From Rhodospirillaceae bacterium (lineage in GTDB: Bacteria > Pseudomonadota > Alphaproteobacteria > UBA7985): 17,964 nucleotides of DNA. Where the stretch lies: positions 1 through 17,964 of the forward strand of contig PAFB01000137.1 in the NCBI GenBank assembly GCA_002700865.1, in the 5' to 3' direction. Shown in pieces: positions 1 to 8,521 of the stretch. Below the pieces are notes generated by a model. The model was given only the letters and a program-made list of their open reading frames with translations. It was not told the DNA's origin and did no database searches. The position numbers were made by a program, and so were the translations under genes. Each line of letters opens with the position of its first letter. Position 1 is the first letter of the stretch.

Positions 1-1
1 G

Positions 2-1750
2 CTGAACCTGCTGTATCCCGCAAGTGCCTTGTTTGAAGGCATCGGGTCGAATAACTGGGTACTCTCCGGCGCACACACGGCGAGCGGCAAGCCGCTTCTA
101 GCCAATGACCCCCATTTGGGCCTGACCACGCCGCAGGTTTGGTACTACGCGCACCTGGTCTCCGAAGAAGGCCTGAACGTCATGGGCGCGACCTTTCCCG
201 GGGTGCCTTATGTCGTGCTGGGACGCACTGATAAAGTCGCCTGGGGTTTCACCAACACCGGTCCTGATGTTCAAGACTACTACATGGAAAAGATCGCGCC
301 GGGCGAGCCGCGTTCCTACCTCACCCCCTCTGGCATCGAGCCGTTCAAAACACGGGTTGAGGAAATAGCGGTCAAGGGCGCTGAGCCGGTTCGAATTAAA
401 GTACGCGAAACCCGCCATGGTCCCGTTATGTCGGATGTTCTGCCATCCGTTGGGCGGTATCTTGGTGATGAATTCGTGCTGTCGCTGCGCTGGACGGCGT
501 TGGATGACACCGACACGACCATCAACGCGGCCAGCATGCTAAACCGCGCGCAGAGTGCCGATGATTTTGTGACCGCCAGTGCCAATTTCCTCTCGCCACA
601 GCAAAACATGGTTTATGCCGATATTGACGGCAATATTGGCTATGTCGCGCCCGGTCGCATTCCGGTCCGGGGCGAAGGCAACCTGACGCGTGGTTTCGTG
701 CCTGGGCTGGGTTGGGATGCGGCTTATGACTGGCAAGGGTATCTGGCGTTTGAGGACTTGCCCCAAATTCATAACCCGCCCTCTGGGATCGTCGTCACAG
801 CCAACGAAAACGCCCCCCAGAGCAATCTGACAAACTACCCGCATTTCATCACCTCTGAGTGGGCCATGCCCTATCGCAGTGAGCGGCTCTGGACGCTGTT
901 GCGTGAAAGCGACCAGCACACCGTGGAGACGCTAGCCGCCATCCAGACGGATACTCGAAGCACCTTCGCTGAAGCCATTTTGCCGCGTTTAATCGATGCG
1001 ACGGATGCAGACGCCGTCAACGCTCAAATCCTCGAAGACCTCGATCTTTGGCAGGGTTTTGATACGGGCGTTGAGCGCTGGGAGATGACACTTTTTCTCA
1101 CGTGGATCAGGGAACTGAACAACCGCCTCTATCGCGATGAATGGGCACAGCTCAGCGACGGGGCGGCTGAGACTGGGTCGACCCGCAACACTTGGGCCAT
1201 CAAGCCCACGCTTTATCAGGCTATGCTCGATGGCGACTCAACCCGTTGGTGCGGGGATGCTGTGGCTGATCCGGAGCCAAAAGGCGTTGAGGCTTGCCGC
1301 GAAATCGTGACACAGGCCTTCAATGACGCCGTAACCCGGCTGACAAAGCGCCTGGGTAAGGACCACAGGAAGTGGCGCTGGGGTGATGTTCATATCGCAA
1401 CCATGTCTCACCGCTTCGAAGGGGTCGGTGGTTTGGTCCGTGATTTCTTCCAAAACGAAGTCTCAGCGCCGGGTGGGCCGTACACCGTCAACGTGGGCGG
1501 CGGCTCGTTTAGCGATGACGGGGAAATGATGTCCATGGGTTCAGGCGCATCGCTGCGGCACCTGTTCGACCTTGGTCGTCCGGATCACAGCTTGTTCATC
1601 ACGTCTAATGGGCAAAGCGGCAACCCGCTTTCCGGCCTGCACGACACTTTTGTCGATCAATGGGCGCAAGGAGAGTACGTGCGGTTTTCGACAAGCCGCC
1701 GTGATGCTGAGATCAACCGCAAGGGCAAACTGCGGCTGGTGCCTCAGTAA
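2..1750 (+). CDS. Penicillin acylase (amidase) family protein, 5'-truncated by window edge
   Basis: This is an N-terminal nucleophile hydrolase of the penicillin acylase family, which cleaves amide bonds in beta-lactam side chains, N-acyl-homoserine lactones or related acyl amides. The reading frame is open from base 2, so the signal peptide and alpha chain lie outside the window. The motif GSNNW contains the serine (codon 47-49, residue 16 here) that becomes the N-terminal nucleophile of the beta chain after autoproteolysis. An Asn in VTANENAP (residue 268 here) fits the oxyanion-hole Asn. The HRFEGVGG and GGPYTVNVGGGSF segments near the C-terminus are typical of the family. About 567 residues follow the nucleophile, a normal beta-chain length, so the chain appears intact at its 3' end. 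A TTG at position 29 is an internal codon, not the start. The substrate cannot be told; a periplasmic location is expected from the family only. Confidence 0.93.
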   Translation: MNLLYPASALFEGIGSNNWVLSGAHTASGKPLLANDPHLGLTTPQVWYYAHLVSEEGLNVMGATFPGVPYVVLGRTDKVAWGFTNTGPDVQDYYMEKIAPGEPRSYLTPSGIEPFKTRVEEIAVKGAEPVRIKVRETRHGPVMSDVLPSVGRYLGDEFVLSLRWTALDDTDTTINAASMLNRAQSADDFVTASANFLSPQQNMVYADIDGNIGYVAPGRIPVRGEGNLTRGFVPGLGWDAAYDWQGYLAFEDLPQIHNPPSGIVVTANENAPQSNLTNYPHFITSEWAMPYRSERLWTLLRESDQHTVETLAAIQTDTRSTFAEAILPRLIDATDADAVNAQILEDLDLWQGFDTGVERWEMTLFLTWIRELNNRLYRDEWAQLSDGAAETGSTRNTWAIKPTLYQAMLDGDSTRWCGDAVADPEPKGVEACREIVTQAFNDAVTRLTKRLGKDHRKWRWGDVHIATMSHRFEGVGGLVRDFFQNEVSAPGGPYTVNVGGGSFSDDGEMMSMGSGASLRHLFDLGRPDHSLFITSNGQSGNPLSGLHDTFVDQWAQGEYVRFSTSRRDAEINRKGKLRLVPQ

Positions 1751-1760
1751 GTCGAGGTTT

Positions 1761-1786
1761 AGGCGGGGCGCACACGCGTCCCGCCT
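1761..1786 (+). terminator. Hairpin after the acylase gene
   Basis: Eleven bases after the acylase stop, the arms AGGCGGGGCGC and GCGTCCCGCCT form an 11-bp stem (one G-T pair) around a 4-nt loop. No T-run follows on the plus strand. It is therefore either a weak intrinsic terminator or a 3'-end stabiliser for the acylase mRNA. Confidence 0.5.
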
Positions 1787-1790
1787 CCCG

Positions 1791-1832
1791 CATAAAAAAG
1801 CCCCCGCGCGGACGGTGCCAAGCGGGAGCTTT
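1791..1832 (-). terminator. Intrinsic terminator of the GST-deoD unit
   Basis: Read on the minus strand, AAAGCTCCCGC pairs with GCGGGGGCTTT (one mismatch) around a 14-nt loop, and the stem runs directly into a TTTTTT tract. It lies 22 nt beyond the deoD stop, which is the expected place for a rho-independent terminator. Confidence 0.75.
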
Positions 1833-1854
1833 CTAACTTTGGTCTTGTTGTTGG

Positions 1855-2559
1855 TCAGCCCAGCGTTTCAAGCGCCAGCGTCACCATTTCCACCAAGCTG
1901 GCCTCGCGGTCATCAGCGGAGAGCTGCTCGTGGGTGATCAGGCAGTCGGAGATGGTCGCAATCGTCAATGCCTTTGCGCCGTAGCGTGCGGCGATGGTGT
2001 AGAGCGCGGCGGTTTCCATTTCCACAGCCACCGTGCCGTGCTTCTGCAGCACTTCATAGGGCGCGCCGCCCAGAGGATCATAAAAGTTGTCATCAGTGAC
2101 AATGCCGCCCACCACGGTCCGCAAGCCGGCCCGCTCTGCTTCCGCTGCTGCCCGGCGAAGGAGTTCGAAGTTGGCCACAGACGCGAACTGGTATTGGCCA
2201 AACAGTGCTGCGTTCTGGATCGAGTTGGTGGAGGCAGCCTGCGCCAGCACAATGTCGCGCACTTTGTATTCCGCATTGAGCCCGCCGCACGTTCCCACGC
2301 GGATCAAGCGCGTCACGCCGTATTCCATTAGCAATTCATTGATGTAAATCGCCGCTGAAGGCATGCCCATGCCTGTGGCCTGAACAGATACGTGACGCCC
2401 TTTGTAGGTCCCGGTCAGGCCCGTCGCGCCGCGCACGCGGTTGACCACTTTGACGTTGTCCAAGAACGTCTCTGCAATCCATTCAGCCCGCATAGGGTCT
2501 CCGGGCAGCAGAATATCTTCAGCATAGTCGCCAACTTGGGCTTCGATGTGCGGGGTCAT
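1855..2559 (-). CDS. deoD: Purine-nucleoside phosphorylase, DeoD type
   Basis: DeoD reversibly phosphorolyses purine (deoxy)nucleosides to the free base and (deoxy)ribose-1-phosphate in cytosolic purine salvage, normally as a hexamer. The start at 2559 gives 234 residues beginning MTPHIEAQVGDYAED, which lines up with E. coli DeoD (about 239 aa). A TTG 24 nt upstream is open but has no homology, whereas 2559 has GAGGAAA three bases before the ATG... Residues seen: His4, the phosphate-binding loop LPGDPMR (Gly20, Arg24), Arg43, Arg87, the VEMETAALY ribose/base-site segment (179-187), and catalytic Asp205 in ISDCLITHE. All known key positions are therefore present. It lies 44 nt downstream of the GST gene on the same strand and is probably cotranscribed with it. 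Confidence 0.96.
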   Translation of the reverse strand: MTPHIEAQVGDYAEDILLPGDPMRAEWIAETFLDNVKVVNRVRGATGLTGTYKGRHVSVQATGMGMPSAAIYINELLMEYGVTRLIRVGTCGGLNAEYKVRDIVLAQAASTNSIQNAALFGQYQFASVANFELLRRAAAEAERAGLRTVVGGIVTDDNFYDPLGGAPYEVLQKHGTVAVEMETAALYTIAARYGAKALTIATISDCLITHEQLSADDREASLVEMVTLALETLG

Positions 2560-2561
2560 CG

Positions 2562-2568
2562 TTTCCTC
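2562..2568 (-). promoter_or_regulatory. Ribosome binding site deciding the deoD start
   Basis: GAGGAAA on the minus strand ends two bases before the ATG at 2557-2559. Together with DeoD homology beginning at MTPHI, it selects this start over the upstream TTG at 2583. Confidence 0.7.
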
Positions 2569-2603
2569 ATGTGTGTTAAACAAAGGTGGTTAAGTCGCCG
2601 CCG

Positions 2604-3236
2604 CTACTTGGCAGGTGTGGTTTGAGCGATTGCGTCTTCCATGGAAATAAACCCCAGCAAGCGCTCCACCCGTCCGAGCCAGGCGACTACGTGAGGGTAA
2701 TCGGAGAGATCAAAGCCTGCAACAGGAGCTTTGTAGGTATAGGGGTAGAGCGAAATATCCGCAATTGTCGGTGCGCCAGCGACAAACCAATCGTTGGTGC
2801 TCAGATGCTGCTCCATGGTTTGCAAGGCTCCCTCGCCGGCGGGCTTGAGTTCTGCGAGCTTGGTGTCGGTTTCGGTTGCTGGATTGGCGGCGGTCTTCAG
2901 TGAGTGCGACACAGCCAGGTTTGGCTCGTGGCTGTACTGCTCAAAGAACATCCAACGGAGCACCTGCGCCCGGTCGGACTCGCGCGTTGGCCAGAGGTGG
3001 CTGTCGCGAGCGAGGTAGTAAAGAGCCGCGCCGCTTTCCGGGATCATTTCACCTTTGGGCGTTTCCAGAACCGGTACTTTTCCAGCAGGATTGACGCGGG
3101 AGACAAAGTCGTCAGTCCGGGTTCCACCATCAGTCCAAGTGACAAACTTCCAAGCATGCGGGGTGCCCAGCAACTCTGTGACGAGCTTGAGTTTGTAACA
3201 ATTGCCTGAGAGACAATCCCCGTAAATTCGCACCAT
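2604..3236 (-). CDS. Glutathione S-transferase family protein
   Basis: This is a cytosolic glutathione transferase of about 210 residues, the usual size. Residues 1-75 form the thioredoxin-like domain: MVRIYGDCLSGNCYK with Ser10 and Cys13 in the catalytic-residue region, cis-Pro55 in GKVPVLE, and the glutathione gamma-glutamyl contact Glu67-Ser68 in PESGAALYYLA. The helical C-terminal domain includes the segment APTIADISLYPY with the conserved N-capping Asp. The frame stays open upstream to 3569, but that would overlap the divergent amidohydrolase. The ATG at 3236 has AAGGGA eight bases before it, and homology starts there. It is divergent from the amidohydrolase gene, and deoD follows. The substrate is unknown, because GST subfamilies are poor predictors of substrate. 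Confidence 0.92.
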   Translation of the reverse strand: MVRIYGDCLSGNCYKLKLVTELLGTPHAWKFVTWTDGGTRTDDFVSRVNPAGKVPVLETPKGEMIPESGAALYYLARDSHLWPTRESDRAQVLRWMFFEQYSHEPNLAVSHSLKTAANPATETDTKLAELKPAGEGALQTMEQHLSTNDWFVAGAPTIADISLYPYTYKAPVAGFDLSDYPHVVAWLGRVERLLGFISMEDAIAQTTPAK

Positions 3237-3371
3237 GGCGCACATCCCTTCACGGATTAAAACCTGAGAATGGTAAAACGGCCGTCTCGCCTTGACTTTA
3301 TTCCCTACAAAGGCCTTTGAGTGCTGACAACACTTGTGTCTGCAAGGCTGAGCCGAGGGAACGAAACCAAG
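3237..3371. promoter_or_regulatory. Divergent promoter region with palindrome CAAAGGCCTTTG
   Basis: This 135-bp gap separates the divergent GST and amidohydrolase genes. It holds a perfect 12-bp palindrome, CAAAGGCCTTTG, at 3308-3319. On the plus strand TTGACT (3292-3297) resembles a -35 box, and the palindrome falls where the spacer and -10 would be. On the minus strand TTGTCA lies next to it. No strong -10 is visible on either strand. A repressor bound at the palindrome could act on both genes. Confidence 0.4.
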
Positions 3372-4322
3372 ATGTCCGATATCAAGCCAAAATTCGTCGA
3401 TGCTCACCATCATTTGTGGCAACCCCACGTGCTCGAATACGGTTGGTTGCGGCAGATCGGAGAGCCAAAGCCCTTTGGCGACCCCACGCCAATTCAGCGC
3501 GATTATGTCAAAGACGAGTTTTGGGCTGAGGCCGCGGCAGAAGGGGCAATTGCTTCCGTGCATGTTCAAGCTGATGGCGGGCTGCCTGATCCGGTCAGCG
3601 AGAGCAGCTGGATTGTTGAGCAGACCGGCAAAGAACCCGGTTTAGGCGTGCCAAACGCCTGGGTCGGTTTTGCCAACCTGCGCAGCAAAGACGCAGAGGC
3701 CACCCTCGCCGCCCATGCTGCTTTACCGGGGTTTCGTGGTATCCGGCAGATCGTCGCGCGCACAGACGCGGCGCCGGACATGAGCTTCGTTCCCATGGAA
3801 CTAATGCAGGAAACCACCTGGCAGGCCAACTTCGCGCTGCTGGCAAAATACGGAGCATCCTTTGACCTGCAGCTCTATCCTGATCAGGCAGATGACGCGG
3901 TCGCGCTGTTTTCCCGGCATGAAGATATCCCGATTATCATCGACCATTGTGGCGGGCCTTATTTCCTGTTTGATGCTGCCAAACGGGACGCGGTTCCGGC
4001 GGCTGAGCCGGAGTTGTCGCATTGGGCTGATGGTATTTGGAAACTCTCGAAGTTACCGCATGCGAGCATAAAATTATCGGGCTTGGGCATGTACCATCCC
4101 CAGTGGAGCGCACAGAATTGTCGGGTGGTGTTTCAAACCATTCTCGATGCCTTTGGCCCTTCGCGTGTGATGGTTGGCAGCAATTTCCCGGTGGATAAGC
4201 TTTTCAAATCTTACGCGGATATCGTGTCGATCTGGAATGAATGGTTGGGCCCGCTCAGTGAGGGCGAGCAATCTGAAATACGCGCCGGTGCGGCATCGCG
4301 AGCCTATAGACTGGACCTTTGA
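3372..4322 (+). CDS. Amidohydrolase family protein (amidohydrolase_2, TIM barrel)
   Basis: This is a 316-residue metal-dependent hydrolase of the amidohydrolase_2 group, which includes lactonases and decarboxylases such as sugar-lactone and 4-sulfomuconolactone hydrolases. The N-terminal motif FVDAHHHLWQP (His12, His14) supplies the first metal ligands, IIIDHCGG contains His192, and SNFPVDK contains Asp275, the usual beta-strand-8 acid. The start at 3372 was chosen because the family normally begins a few residues before this HxH motif, and GAGGGAACG lies upstream. An open extension to 3321 has no homology. It is divergent from the GST and lies 74 nt before the large oxidoreductase gene, so it may be first in an operon. 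The members named hydrolyse lactones or related bonds; this one's substrate is not determined. Confidence 0.88.
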   Translation: MSDIKPKFVDAHHHLWQPHVLEYGWLRQIGEPKPFGDPTPIQRDYVKDEFWAEAAAEGAIASVHVQADGGLPDPVSESSWIVEQTGKEPGLGVPNAWVGFANLRSKDAEATLAAHAALPGFRGIRQIVARTDAAPDMSFVPMELMQETTWQANFALLAKYGASFDLQLYPDQADDAVALFSRHEDIPIIIDHCGGPYFLFDAAKRDAVPAAEPELSHWADGIWKLSKLPHASIKLSGLGMYHPQWSAQNCRVVFQTILDAFGPSRVMVGSNFPVDKLFKSYADIVSIWNEWLGPLSEGEQSEIRAGAASRAYRLDL

Positions 4323-4344
4323 GATCAGGCAATCTTACCGCCTA

Positions 4345-4392
4345 GAGCCTGCATCTCGGCACCCTCGGTGATCAGGCTCGAGCTTAGGAGGT
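4345..4392 (+). promoter_or_regulatory. Inverted repeat and strong ribosome binding site before the oxidoreductase
   Basis: In the 74-nt gap, GAGCCTG (4345-4351) and CAGGCTC (4373-4379) form a 7-bp inverted repeat with a 21-nt loop. Directly after it comes AGGAGGT (4386-4392), a near-consensus Shine-Dalgarno four bases from the ATG at 4397. The ribosome site is firm; a regulatory role for the hairpin is speculative. Confidence 0.5.
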
Positions 4393-4396
4393 TGGG

Positions 4397-7300
4397 ATGC
4401 CGGATGGAACGCCATTGGATGCGACGCAGCGCGAAAGGCTTGCTTCGGTCACGCTAGAGGACAAGTTCAGCCAGTCGGAGGGCGTTGCCTTCATGACCGG
4501 CACTCAGGCTCTGCTACGAATTGTCATGGATCAGGCCAGGCGCGACCGCGCGGCAGGTTTGCGCACCGGTGGTTTTGTTTCGGGCTACCGTGGTTCTCCG
4601 CTGGGCAACGTCGATCTGACGGCATGGCGCGCGCAGCCGCACATGGACGAATACGACATCAAGTTCCAGGAAGGCCTGAACGAAGACCTTGCCGCGACCT
4701 CCATATGGGGAACGCAGCAAGTCGGCATCTTTGATCCCACCCCTTATGACGGTGTATTTTCCCTGTGGTACGGCAAAGGGCCGGGTGTTGACCGCTCAGG
4801 GGACGCCTTAAAGCACGGCAACCTCGCAGGCACATCGCCCAATGGCGGCGTGCTGCTGGCGCTGGGGGATGATCATACTTCCAAATCATCAACCACCGCT
4901 CACCAGTCCGAACCCATGCTGATTGGCATGGGAATTCCGGTGCTGAACCCTGCAAGTATTCACGATTTTTTGCCGCTGGGGCTGTTTGGTTATGCCGCCA
5001 GTCGCTTTGCCGGGACGTGGGCAGGACTGAAGTGCCTGACCGATACCGTGGAAAGCTCCGGTGCGGTCAAGCTGGTTGGCGAAGAGCTTGAGTTTGTCAC
5101 ACCAAGCGATTTTGACATGCCGCCTGAAGGTGTCTCAATTCGCCACCCGGATTCCATGCTGGCGCAAGAAGAGCGGCTCTGGTCGGTTAAGCTACCGGCC
5201 TTTCAGGCTTTCACGCGCGTCAACCGGATCAATCATCAAACCCATGGCGCGAAAACGGGCCGCATGCGCCTTGGGATCGTCGGCGTTGGTAAAGGCCATC
5301 TCGAAGCGCGTGATGCGCTGGGCATGCTTGGGATGAACGAAGCGGATCTGGAAACCCTTGGCATTGGCCTGTTTAAGGTGGTGCAGGTCTGGCCACTGGA
5401 ACCACAGTCCTTCACTGATTTTGCCATGCGGTGTGATGAGCTGCTGGTGGTCGAGGAAAAGCGGCCACTGGTTGAGGATCAGGCAGCGACGCTTGTCCTC
5501 AAGGCAGCGACGGAAGGGCCGCGCCCGGTCCTTTCCGGCAAGCGCGATCCGGAGGGACAGCCTTTGCTGCCCGCTCACGGGGAATTCGGCGCGCTGGAAG
5601 TCACTCGCGCGATCGACCGTCGCCTGGTGTCGAGTAACATTCTGCCCGACAATCCGGACCGGGTTGGCCGACTGATGCCCGCTCCCTCCATTGATCGCGG
5701 TAATGCCCCAGCGCCCCAGCGCATGCCTTGGTATTGTGCGGGCTGTCCTCACAACACGTCGACCAAGGTTGTTGAAGGCTCCAAGGCCGGTTCTGGGATC
5801 GGCTGTCACACATTGGCGCTCTATATCTACCCCGAGCGCACCACCGCCTACACCCACATGGGCGCCGAAGGCACGCCATGGATTGGGATGAGCCCCTTTG
5901 TTGATACCCCGCACATGTTCCAGAACATGGGTGATGGGACTTACAACCACTCGGGCTTGCTGGCCATTCGGGCCGCCATCGCTTCCGGCGTGAACATGAC
6001 CTACAAGATCCTGTTCAACGACGCCGTTGCGCTGACCGGTGGACAGACGCACGAAGGCGGGCTGACGCCTTGGGGGATCACGCAGCAGCTAACCGGTGAA
6101 GGGGCAACTAAGATCATCGTGGTTGCGGATGACCCCGACAAATACGCGCGCGGCACGCCTTGGGCAAAGGGCGTCACCATCCGACCCCGCGAGGAGATGG
6201 AGGCGGTTCAAAAGGAACTGCGCGAAGTCGAGGGCGTGACCATCCTGCTCTATGATCAGGTGTGCGCAGCGGAAAAGCGCCGTCGTCGCAAGCGTGGCAC
6301 GATGGAAGACCCGGCCAAGCGCTTGTTCATCAACACAGCAGTTTGTGAAGGCTGTGGTGACTGCGGGGTTAAGTCGAACTGTGTGGCGATCAAGCCATTT
6401 GAAACCCCTTTGGGTCGCAAGCGGGAGATCGATCAGAGCGTTTGCAACAAGGATTACTCCTGCCTCAAAGGCTTCTGCCCGTCCTTCGTGACTGTCAGTG
6501 GCGAAGAGGCCAATCAGGCGGCAATTCGTCCCCCAGAGACCGGCCCAAAGCCCCAATTACCGACTGACCCGCTACCCGCCCCTGCGCCCCAAGTCTGGGA
6601 AGGTGAATACAACATGCTGGTCACAGGCATTGGCGGTACAGGCGTAACAACCGTCTCCGCTCTGCTGGGGATGGCGGCGCATTTGGACGGGCTGGGTTCG
6701 GCCTTGCTCGACCAAACTGGTCTGAGCCAGAAGAATGGAGCGGTTTCAAGCCACGTTCGCTTGCTCCCCAAAGGCGGTGACGCAGGAGCACCCAAGGTGT
6801 CGCCGGCCAGTCTGGATTTGCTGCTGGGCTGTGACCTGGTAGTCAGCACTGCGCCGCAGATCATGGCGACTTACCTCGAAGGCCGGACCAAGGCAGTGAT
6901 CAACGATCACGTGGTTCCAATTGCGCTGTTCACCCGTCAACCTGACATGCCCATGCAATCTGCGCCGCTGACAAAGCGGATCGCCGGTTCAATCCGCAAC
7001 GAGGACATGACGCTGGTCAACGCGACGACCATAGCGACCAAGCTGCTCGGCGACAGTATCGCGTCGAACCTGTTTCTGGTCGGCGTGGCGCTGCAACTGG
7101 GGCAGATCCCGCTCAGCGTTGAAGCGGTGGAGCGGGCTATTGAGCTCAACGGCGTTGCCGTGCCGTTCAACAAACAGGCTCTGGCCTGGGGACGCTGGAT
7201 GGCGATTGACCCCGGCATGGTTACGCAAGCGGCGCTGGGTGACGAGCTTGAGGGGCTCGATGAGGATGAGGGGGTTAAACCGCCCACCCGCGAAGAGCGC

Positions 7301-7939
7301 GTCACCATGCTCACCGCCTATCAAAACAGCGCCTATGCGCGCCGGTTTACCGATGCGATTGAAGCCTTCGAGAGCAAACTCGCCGGTCGCACCACCCTGA
7401 CCAGCGCAACACCTCGGCTGGTGGCCGCCGCGGAGGCTGCTTTGCACCGCGCCATGGCCTACAAGGACGAGTACGAAGTTGCCCGGCTCTATACCGACGG
7501 TACCTATGAGGCAGAAATGAAGGCCAAGTTTGGGCCGACCTTTGCCCTGACTTTCCACCTGTCCCCGCCACTGCTTGCCAAAACCGACCCCAACACCGGA
7601 GAACCGCAAAAGATCGCTTTCTCCGGGCGTTTGGTCATGCCGCTTCTGCGGGTGCTGGCGTCTTTGCGCGGATTGCGGGGTGGGCCTCTGGACTTGCTGG
7701 GGCGGACCGAGGAGCGCCGCTCAGAACGGGCCTTTATCGAGCGGGTTGAAGGGTTGCTGGACAGCATTGCCGAGCAAGTCACTCAGGAAAATGCCGCTTC
7801 CGCTGAGGCCATCATCGAAGCAACCGAGCATGTTCGCGGTTTTGGACCGGTGAAGGCACGCAATCTGGCAGAGTTTAACGCCAAACTCCCCGAATTGATG
7901 CAAGCGATGAGCGCGCCCTCCGGCACCAAGGCAGCGTGA
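4397..7939 (+). CDS. Indolepyruvate ferredoxin oxidoreductase family protein (fused IorA-IorB type)
   Basis: This 1180-residue protein is a thiamine-diphosphate/iron-sulfur 2-oxoacid:ferredoxin oxidoreductase in the single-chain form found in many proteobacteria. Family chemistry is oxidative decarboxylation of an aryl-pyruvate (indolepyruvate, phenylpyruvate) to the acyl-CoA with reduction of ferredoxin. Order of parts: an N-terminal pyrimidine-binding IorA-like domain (GFVSGYRGSPLGNVD near residues 56-70); CAGCPHN (Cys447, Cys450); the TPP-binding segment MGDGTYNHSG (from 511) with NDAVALTGGQ; cluster cysteines CEGCGDC with Cys662, then Cys683, Cys689 and Cys694; and a gamma domain opening with GIGGTG (744-749). 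The C-terminal ~200 residues are the usual extension of the fused family. The start has an excellent ribosome site. The stop is 3 nt before the methionine sulfoxide reductase start. The true substrate is uncertain. Confidence 0.93.
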   Translation: MPDGTPLDATQRERLASVTLEDKFSQSEGVAFMTGTQALLRIVMDQARRDRAAGLRTGGFVSGYRGSPLGNVDLTAWRAQPHMDEYDIKFQEGLNEDLAATSIWGTQQVGIFDPTPYDGVFSLWYGKGPGVDRSGDALKHGNLAGTSPNGGVLLALGDDHTSKSSTTAHQSEPMLIGMGIPVLNPASIHDFLPLGLFGYAASRFAGTWAGLKCLTDTVESSGAVKLVGEELEFVTPSDFDMPPEGVSIRHPDSMLAQEERLWSVKLPAFQAFTRVNRINHQTHGAKTGRMRLGIVGVGKGHLEARDALGMLGMNEADLETLGIGLFKVVQVWPLEPQSFTDFAMRCDELLVVEEKRPLVEDQAATLVLKAATEGPRPVLSGKRDPEGQPLLPAHGEFGALEVTRAIDRRLVSSNILPDNPDRVGRLMPAPSIDRGNAPAPQRMPWYCAGCPHNTSTKVVEGSKAGSGIGCHTLALYIYPERTTAYTHMGAEGTPWIGMSPFVDTPHMFQNMGDGTYNHSGLLAIRAAIASGVNMTYKILFNDAVALTGGQTHEGGLTPWGITQQLTGEGATKIIVVADDPDKYARGTPWAKGVTIRPREEMEAVQKELREVEGVTILLYDQVCAAEKRRRRKRGTMEDPAKRLFINTAVCEGCGDCGVKSNCVAIKPFETPLGRKREIDQSVCNKDYSCLKGFCPSFVTVSGEEANQAAIRPPETGPKPQLPTDPLPAPAPQVWEGEYNMLVTGIGGTGVTTVSALLGMAAHLDGLGSALLDQTGLSQKNGAVSSHVRLLPKGGDAGAPKVSPASLDLLLGCDLVVSTAPQIMATYLEGRTKAVINDHVVPIALFTRQPDMPMQSAPLTKRIAGSIRNEDMTLVNATTIATKLLGDSIASNLFLVGVALQLGQIPLSVEAVERAIELNGVAVPFNKQALAWGRWMAIDPGMVTQAALGDELEGLDEDEGVKPPTREERVTMLTAYQNSAYARRFTDAIEAFESKLAGRTTLTSATPRLVAAAEAALHRAMAYKDEYEVARLYTDGTYEAEMKAKFGPTFALTFHLSPPLLAKTDPNTGEPQKIAFSGRLVMPLLRVLASLRGLRGGPLDLLGRTEERRSERAFIERVEGLLDSIAEQVTQENAASAEAIIEATEHVRGFGPVKARNLAEFNAKLPELMQAMSAPSGTKAA

Positions 7940-7942
7940 TAT

Positions 7943-8521
7943 ATGGCTGAGCCAATCAATGCTCTCTTCAGCGGGTCGGTACAAGCGGCGGTGCCTGCTG
8001 AGGTGCTTGCCGAGGCTGAAAAGGCGGCGATCTATGAGTCGATAGATCCGTTTATCCAGGTCTTTTGCGACGACGAGAAACTGTCCGCCTTTGCGCTGCT
8101 GGATTTGGTTGTTGGCGCGCTGGACAATGCGTTCGAGAGCTTCTTTTGGACTGGTTTCTATCGCCGCATTGGCGCGGCCGAGTTGGAAGTTGGCCCTTCC
8201 CAAGGAACGCTTGGGTGCAGTCATATTGATTTTGGCCGTGGGGTTTGCGGCAGTGTAGCTGCAACCGGCCTGACCCGCATTGTCGATGACGTGCACAGCG
8301 AGCCCAACCACATCGCCTGCGACAGCGCATCTGCTTCGGAGATCGTGGTGCCGGTGTTTGTCGGTGGCCGTGTTGCGGCTGTTCTTGACATCGACAGCAC
8401 CCTGCCCGCCGCATTTTCTGAGACGGACAAGGCTGCACTGGAGCAAATTTGCGCTTACATCGGTGCCGCTCTTGAGCGACGCGATTTAACCGGCGTCATT
8501 GCCTTTGAGGACCGCTCCTAG
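7943..8521 (+). CDS. msrC: Free methionine-(R)-sulfoxide reductase (GAF domain)
   Basis: fRMsr reduces free L-methionine-(R)-S-oxide in the cytosol using thioredoxin (EC 1.8.4.14). The 192-residue chain contains one GAF domain (about 45-180). The family's three active-site cysteines are present: Cys92 and Cys102 in GCSHIDFGRGVCG and Cys126 in HIACDSASASEIVVP. The latter stretch, with PVFVGGRVAAVLDIDS, is diagnostic and separates it from signalling GAF proteins. It is somewhat longer than E. coli YebR/MsrC because of an N-terminal extension of about 25 residues. The ATG is 3 nt after the oxidoreductase stop and has only a weak AAGG upstream, suggesting translational coupling. Its stop overlaps the convergent thioredoxin-like gene by 4 nt. 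Confidence 0.93.
   Translation: MAEPINALFSGSVQAAVPAEVLAEAEKAAIYESIDPFIQVFCDDEKLSAFALLDLVVGALDNAFESFFWTGFYRRIGAAELEVGPSQGTLGCSHIDFGRGVCGSVAATGLTRIVDDVHSEPNHIACDSASASEIVVPVFVGGRVAAVLDIDSTLPAAFSETDKAALEQICAYIGAALERRDLTGVIAFEDRS

Noticed and set aside
1071..1079. TTGAGCGCT inside the acylase gene, like the operator core
   Set aside because: Half-site only, no symmetric right arm and within a coding region; most likely chance.
3237..3569. Open frame extending the GST by 111 residues upstream
   Set aside because: It overlaps the divergent amidohydrolase gene, has no thioredoxin-fold homology, and the internal ATG at 3236 has a good ribosome site and the family N-terminus.
5192..6052. 286-codon minus-strand open frame inside the oxidoreductase gene
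   Set aside because: It lies wholly antisense to a gene with clear motifs; its translation has no recognisable domain and looks like a codon-bias shadow.
7721..8446. 241-codon minus-strand open frame across the oxidoreductase/msrC junction
   Set aside because: Antisense to two well-supported genes, no ribosome site or domain.
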